From contig CAKOHV010000002.1 of NCBI GenBank assembly GCA_934086145.1, positions 28,422 to 92,421 on the forward strand: 64,000 nt of DNA, read 5' to 3'. Source of the DNA: an uncultured Bacilli bacterium. GTDB taxonomy: Bacteria > Bacillota_I > Bacilli_A > RF39 > UBA660. The notes beneath the pieces were generated by a model. The model had not been told where the DNA came from, made no database searches, and saw only the letters and a program-made list of their open reading frames with translations. Positions 60,697 to 64,000 of the stretch are shown here, piece after piece. Positions within the stretch are counted from its first letter, which is position 1, and the number at the start of each line of letters is the position of its first letter. The position numbers and the translations under genes were made by a program.

Positions 60697-62333
60697 ACAC
60701 TTATCTTACCAAAGGTAAGTTTTTTTATTATTTTATTAGTCATTTTAGAACCTAAAACTTCTTTTACAATTCCCATTTTAAAGGAAACGAAAAGATAAAC
60801 AATAGCTCCCACAATTCCAATACTAAAATCATAAATAATACATGATAACTTACTCGTATAATTAACTGGTAAAATTCCTTTTAACAATATTACAACCAAT
60901 ATCATTAAGATAAGTGGTAATATCATTTTAAACATCACTTTAAAAGTCTGCTTATACTTTAAATTACATGTTTTGGCTAAGGATACAAAAGCTATAATGA
61001 TACTTAACATATAACCTATAATACTAGCTGTAATTGCTCCTAAATAAGGAGGTATATTTATTTTACTATAAAAAATCATAATTGGAACATCTAATAAAGC
61101 ATTTGCTAAAAAACCAGAAATTGTTGATAAATAAACCATTTTAAACTTATTTAATCCTTGTAAAGAAGATGATGTTATCATATAAATATTTATAAATAAA
61201 CCAGCAAAAATATTTAAAGCTAAAATATATGCGCCTTTAACATTATATCCATAAAAGATAGCCCAAATAGAACTACTTAATAACGAAATTCCAATAGTCA
61301 TTGGTAAAGAAACAAATAAAATTATTTGAATAGCTTGATTAAACTTATTATTAACTTCTTGCCAATTTTTCATTGTATAAGCACTAACCATTGTTGGAAT
61401 TAAACTTGTACTCATTCCCATTGCGACACTTGTTACAATCATATTTATTTTAGGAGCCCACGTCGTTACCGCTGAAGTAGCAAACTCAATGTCATTTGTT
61501 GATAATTTTAAATAATTCATTGTTCTTAAAAGCAAAGTCATATCAATAAAATTATAACAACTACTAACAATATTTATAATGATAAAAGGTAAGGCATACG
61601 AAAATATCTTCTTAGCTATCTCTTTGTTAGTTACATCATCTTTCTTAGTAACTGTATTACCATTCAAATCAATATCACTTTTACTAATACGATACTTAAT
61701 ATAAATATAAGCAACTAAACCACCTAGGAAGGCCCCAAAAACAGATAGACATACTGCTTGCGTAACTGTTCCACTTAAAACATTTAAAATCAAATAAGAA
61801 CCACCTAAAATAACGGTTATTCTAACAACTTGTTCAATTACCTGGCTAATACTAGAAACATTAATGATATTATGCCCTTGTAAAAAGCCTTTTGAAACAC
61901 TTAAAAATGGCACAATTAAGATTGCAAAAGAAACACATCTAATAGCTGCAGCAACATCAGCAACTGTATTACCACCTGTCAACTCGCCAATTAAAAGATT
62001 AGCAATTTGCGGAGCAAAAGCAAATAAAATGACAAAAACTCCGACTGCTAAAAAGACCATTATTTTCTTTCCCAAATGATAAGCACGTGTTTTAGCATCC
62101 ATCATTCCCAGCGTATTATACTCATTAATAATTTTACTTATAGCAATAGGTAAACCAGCACTAGAGATATCTAAAAAGATAACATATATATTATAAGCAT
62201 AAGCATAAAGGGCACTTCCCTGAACACCAATCATTGCATAAAATGGAATAACATAAAGCATTCCTAAAATCTTCGTAAAAACTATTGCTAAAGTTGCTAT
62301 CAGCGTTCCTTCAACAAATGAACTTTTTTTCAT
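60693..62333 (-). CDS. SpoVB-like polysaccharide/lipid II flippase family protein (MOP superfamily)
   Basis: About 546 residues, 14 membrane segments. FVEGTLIATLAIVFTKILGMLYVIPFYAMIG and GLPIAISKIINEYN are typical of the SpoVB/YtgP/MurJ-type branch. These proteins move lipid-linked wall precursors; SpoVB acts in cortex synthesis. Start uncertain: I use ATG 62,333 (GAGTGG six bases upstream), 62,357 is open. It follows cse60 by ten bases. Confidence 0.85.
   Translation of the reverse strand: MKKSSFVEGTLIATLAIVFTKILGMLYVIPFYAMIGVQGSALYAYAYNIYVIFLDISSAGLPIAISKIINEYNTLGMMDAKTRAYHLGKKIMVFLAVGVFVILFAFAPQIANLLIGELTGGNTVADVAAAIRCVSFAILIVPFLSVSKGFLQGHNIINVSSISQVIEQVVRITVILGGSYLILNVLSGTVTQAVCLSVFGAFLGGLVAYIYIKYRISKSDIDLNGNTVTKKDDVTNKEIAKKIFSYALPFIIINIVSSCYNFIDMTLLLRTMNYLKLSTNDIEFATSAVTTWAPKINMIVTSVAMGMSTSLIPTMVSAYTMKNWQEVNNKFNQAIQIILFVSLPMTIGISLLSSSIWAIFYGYNVKGAYILALNIFAGLFINIYMITSSSLQGLNKFKMVYLSTISGFLANALLDVPIMIFYSKINIPPYLGAITASIIGYMLSIIIAFVSLAKTCNLKYKQTFKVMFKMILPLILMILVVILLKGILPVNYTSKLSCIIYDFSIGIVGAIVYLFVSFKMGIVKEVLGSKMTNKIIKKLTFGKISV
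60703..60728 (+). terminator. Terminator for the small coiled-coil gene
   Basis: CTTACC-AAA-GGTAAG followed by seven T on the plus strand, lying within the end of the converging flippase gene. Confidence 0.8.
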
Positions 62334-62343
62334 CTTTAACCAC

Positions 62344-62520
62344 TCATTTTTCTTCATATATTACCATAGCGGAAAAACAATAAATCTGCTCTTCAGCAAA
62401 CATTGCTATCGCCAATTGATACTTAATATCAATTATATCACAATTATTTGCATTAAGAAATTCATTAATACTTTTTTCCAAATCCTTCTCATGATTTTCA
62501 TCAAACACTTTAACACGCAT
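62344..62520 (-). CDS. cse60: Sporulation protein Cse60
   Basis: 58 residues. VKVFDENHEKDLEKSINEFL at the start and IIDIKYQ...EEQIYCFSAMVIYEE at the end are a near-perfect match to the Cse60 family of Bacillus, made in the mother cell under sigmaE, with unknown biochemical role. ATG 62,520 is supported by GGTGA five bases upstream. Cotranscribed with the flippase gene. Confidence 0.85.
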   Translation of the reverse strand: MRVKVFDENHEKDLEKSINEFLNANNCDIIDIKYQLAIAMFAEEQIYCFSAMVIYEEK

Positions 62521-62583
62521 TATGTTCACCGTTTAAACCATAACAAGAATGCCTTCCGTAAATTGTCGAATTATGTCTAAAAG

Positions 62584-62611
62584 GCAAAAAAAAGATTGAT
62601 TGCCAATCTTA
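62584..62611 (-). terminator. Terminator of the Nudix-phosphatase operon
   Basis: AAGATTG-GCAAT-CAATCTT followed by eight T on the minus strand. Confidence 0.85.
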
Positions 62612-63169
62612 TTTTATTCGCTTTATGGTTTGCTTAAACCTATCTAATTCATGAACCGAGGCCACCGTAACTCCAAATTGCTTTTTATTCATATCCAACC
62701 TTTTTTCCTCTAAAAGATAATAAAACATATTAATTACTCCCCGATGAGTAATAATCAAAGTATCATCATCTAAATTCATAAAATAAGACAAATTCTTCTT
62801 TATACGTTCATATAAATCCTCTAAAGATTCACCTCCAGGGAAAACCGTATCAACCTCGACATTTTTTAAATAATTCTTATAAATACTCTTTTTAACATCT
62901 TCTTTTAATAAACCATTTAGTATTCCCTTATTTTGTTCACGTAAAAACTCCGTATAAATAACTGGCACATTTAAATACTTATTTACAATTGTAGCCGTTT
63001 CACGTGCTCTTTTAATATCACTACAAATAATCTTTTTAATAGATAAATTCTTCTTAAGCCATAAGGCAGTTTCAACAACTCCCAAGACACCATCGTTTGT
63101 TAAAGCTCCATCACTCCAACCACCAATATAATTCTCATCATCTTGCCCATGACGCATTAAATATATCAT
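62609..63169 (-). CDS. Histidine phosphatase family protein (phosphoglycerate-mutase-like)
   Basis: 186 residues. LMRHGQ (catalytic His7), SDIKRARETATIV (second Arg), GESLEDLYERI and the closing ITHRGVINMFYY (second His) are present. It would dephosphorylate a small phosphorylated metabolite; the substrate is not deducible. It starts 26 bases after the Nudix gene stop, so one operon. Confidence 0.87.
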   Translation of the reverse strand: MIYLMRHGQDDENYIGGWSDGALTNDGVLGVVETALWLKKNLSIKKIICSDIKRARETATIVNKYLNVPVIYTEFLREQNKGILNGLLKEDVKKSIYKNYLKNVEVDTVFPGGESLEDLYERIKKNLSYFMNLDDDTLIITHRGVINMFYYLLEEKRLDMNKKQFGVTVASVHELDRFKQTIKRIK

Positions 63170-63195
63170 ACTATCATCCTTAAAAATCTTATAAA

Positions 63196-63870
63196 TTAAA
63201 AAATATCCTTATCTTCTATTTCTTTTTTAAACATATATACTTTAGCTGGTTTATTTCCTTCAAAACGATCACTTAAATTAGTATCCTCAATTAAATCTAA
63301 ATTTAAGATTTTTTTACGAAAATTACGACGATCAAACTTCTTATTTAAAATTGCTTCATAAGTTTTTTGTAATTCTGGCATAGTTACCCCATCTGGAAAT
63401 AAACTTTTTAAAATATTACTTTTAACTATTTGTTTACGTAATTCAATTAAAGCATCATGTAATATTTCTTCATGATCATAACCAAGAGGAGGAATTTTAT
63501 CAATTGGAAACCAATCCGCATTTGAAGTATTTTCAGTTTCACGAAGGACATGAACTCTTTTAGAATCAATAATTCCAATAAAACCAATGGCAACCATTCT
63601 CATAACAGGTGCTCGATCAACTTTACCAAAAGCTTTAAATTGCTTTATTTCAACACCAGAAATGCCCGTTTTTTCTTTTAATTCACGCAATGCCCCTTCT
63701 TCTAAGTCTTCATTATTATACAAAGCTCCCCCGGTCAAAACCCAATCACCTTCAAATGGTTTGTTCTTACGCTTTATTAGTAAAACTTTAGTTATCCCTT
63801 GTTCTACAGTAAATAAAGCCGTAATAACATGAATTCCTTGATTTTTATATAATTTATTTCTTACATCCAT
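63196..63870 (-). CDS. Nudix-domain protein with winged-helix C-terminus (NrtR-like)
   Basis: 224 residues. The Nudix box region GALYNNEDLEEGALRELKEKTG (48-69) keeps G48, E54, R62, E63 and E66, but the second Glu of the EE pair is Lys67, so hydrolysis is doubtful. Residues 140-224 read as a winged helix (KTYEAILNKKFDRRNFRKKILNL). This Nudix plus wHTH design is that of NrtR-type regulators that sense ADP-ribose-like ligands; the true ligand is unknown. RBS AGGTTGTGATAGG. Confidence 0.78.
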   Translation of the reverse strand: MDVRNKLYKNQGIHVITALFTVEQGITKVLLIKRKNKPFEGDWVLTGGALYNNEDLEEGALRELKEKTGISGVEIKQFKAFGKVDRAPVMRMVAIGFIGIIDSKRVHVLRETENTSNADWFPIDKIPPLGYDHEEILHDALIELRKQIVKSNILKSLFPDGVTMPELQKTYEAILNKKFDRRNFRKKILNLDLIEDTNLSDRFEGNKPAKVYMFKKEIEDKDIF

Positions 63871-63892
63871 CCTATCACAACCTTATCTAATT

Positions 63893-63920
63893 ATTATAAA
63901 GAGTCTTAAAAACATGTCAA
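63893..63920 (-). promoter_or_regulatory. sigmaA promoter of the Nudix-phosphatase operon
   Basis: Perfect TTGACA (63,915-63,920), 16-base spacer, perfect TATAAT (63,893-63,898). As with glyS, the -35 box is the end of the structured repeat. Confidence 0.8.
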
Positions 63921-64000
63921 CAAGAACAAAAGACAAATAAATTTGCCCTTGAAATCTCACGATTTCAAATTTCTACTTCACAGACACTCTACTGAGTCTT
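63915..64000 (-). repeat. Structured dispersed repeat, copy 2 (runs off the window)
   Basis: Matches 15,990-16,076 base for base except one indel and about two changes. The GAAATC/GATTTC hairpin is identical. In the last hairpin the base differs but pairing is kept: GGCAAAT with ATTTGTC here, GACAA with TTGTC in copy 1. This hints at a structured RNA. The rest continues beyond 64,000. Confidence 0.8.

Overview
The window is very AT-rich DNA (intergenic stretches are almost pure A/T) with strong AAGGAGG-type ribosome binding sites, sigmaA-type promoters, T-box leaders and many sporulation-family genes. TGA, TAA and TAG all serve as stops, so the standard bacterial code fits. This points to an uncultured low-GC Firmicute related to Bacilli (Erysipelotrichia / RF39 / RFN20-like gut lineages), probably a spore former or a recent descendant of one. 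The lineage is inferred from gene content, not from a marker-gene search.

Layout. 1-2,755: eleven tRNA genes, ten on the minus strand in three promoter-terminator units and one tRNA-Leu on the plus strand, separated by AT-rich DNA with no genes. 2,789-13,937: housekeeping and sporulation-family genes resembling the Bacillus yutI-yutH-yutD-yunB neighbourhood and the dacB-spmA-spmB operon. 14,032-16,120: a T-box-controlled operon with a LOG-family gene and a glyS gene broken by frameshifts and an internal deletion, next to a structured repeat whose second copy lies at the right edge (63,915-64,000). 16,487-21,184: lipoprotein, trpS, a degenerate UppP-like protein, rmuC, a VTT-family protein and a rhodanese.

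21,233-47,619 is the standout: about 26 kb of same-strand genes joining two machines that are normally separate. The promoter-distal half is a Gram-positive type IV secretion system: VirD4-like coupling ATPase, lipoprotein, SpoIID+NlpC/P60 wall hydrolase, VirB4 in two coupled pieces, PrgI-like and VirB6/TrbL-like membrane proteins, and two VirB2/TrbC-like small membrane proteins. The promoter-proximal half is a Tad (type IVc) pilus: CpaE/TadZ, four pilin/TadE-like proteins, TadC, TadB, CpaF, CpaB and another TadE-like protein. It begins with a 1,869-residue Cys-rich secreted protein and a wall-spanning partner. No relaxase, prepilin peptidase or integrase is seen. A divergent operon encodes an extracytoplasmic thioredoxin.

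47,728-63,870: membrane protease and phosphoesterase, a CotY/CotZ-like coat protein, an FtsW/RodA/SpoVE protein, a kinase-like protein, T-box-tyrS, a cadherin-like surface protein, a YtxH/DUF948-like envelope cluster, trmB, a SpoVB-like flippase, Cse60, a histidine phosphatase and a degenerate-Nudix regulator. Two small-gene promoters match the late mother-cell sigmaK consensus exactly (AC-16-CATANNNTA) and a third nearly does. Together with yunB, spmA, spmB, cse60 and cotZ-like genes, this suggests a working endospore programme.
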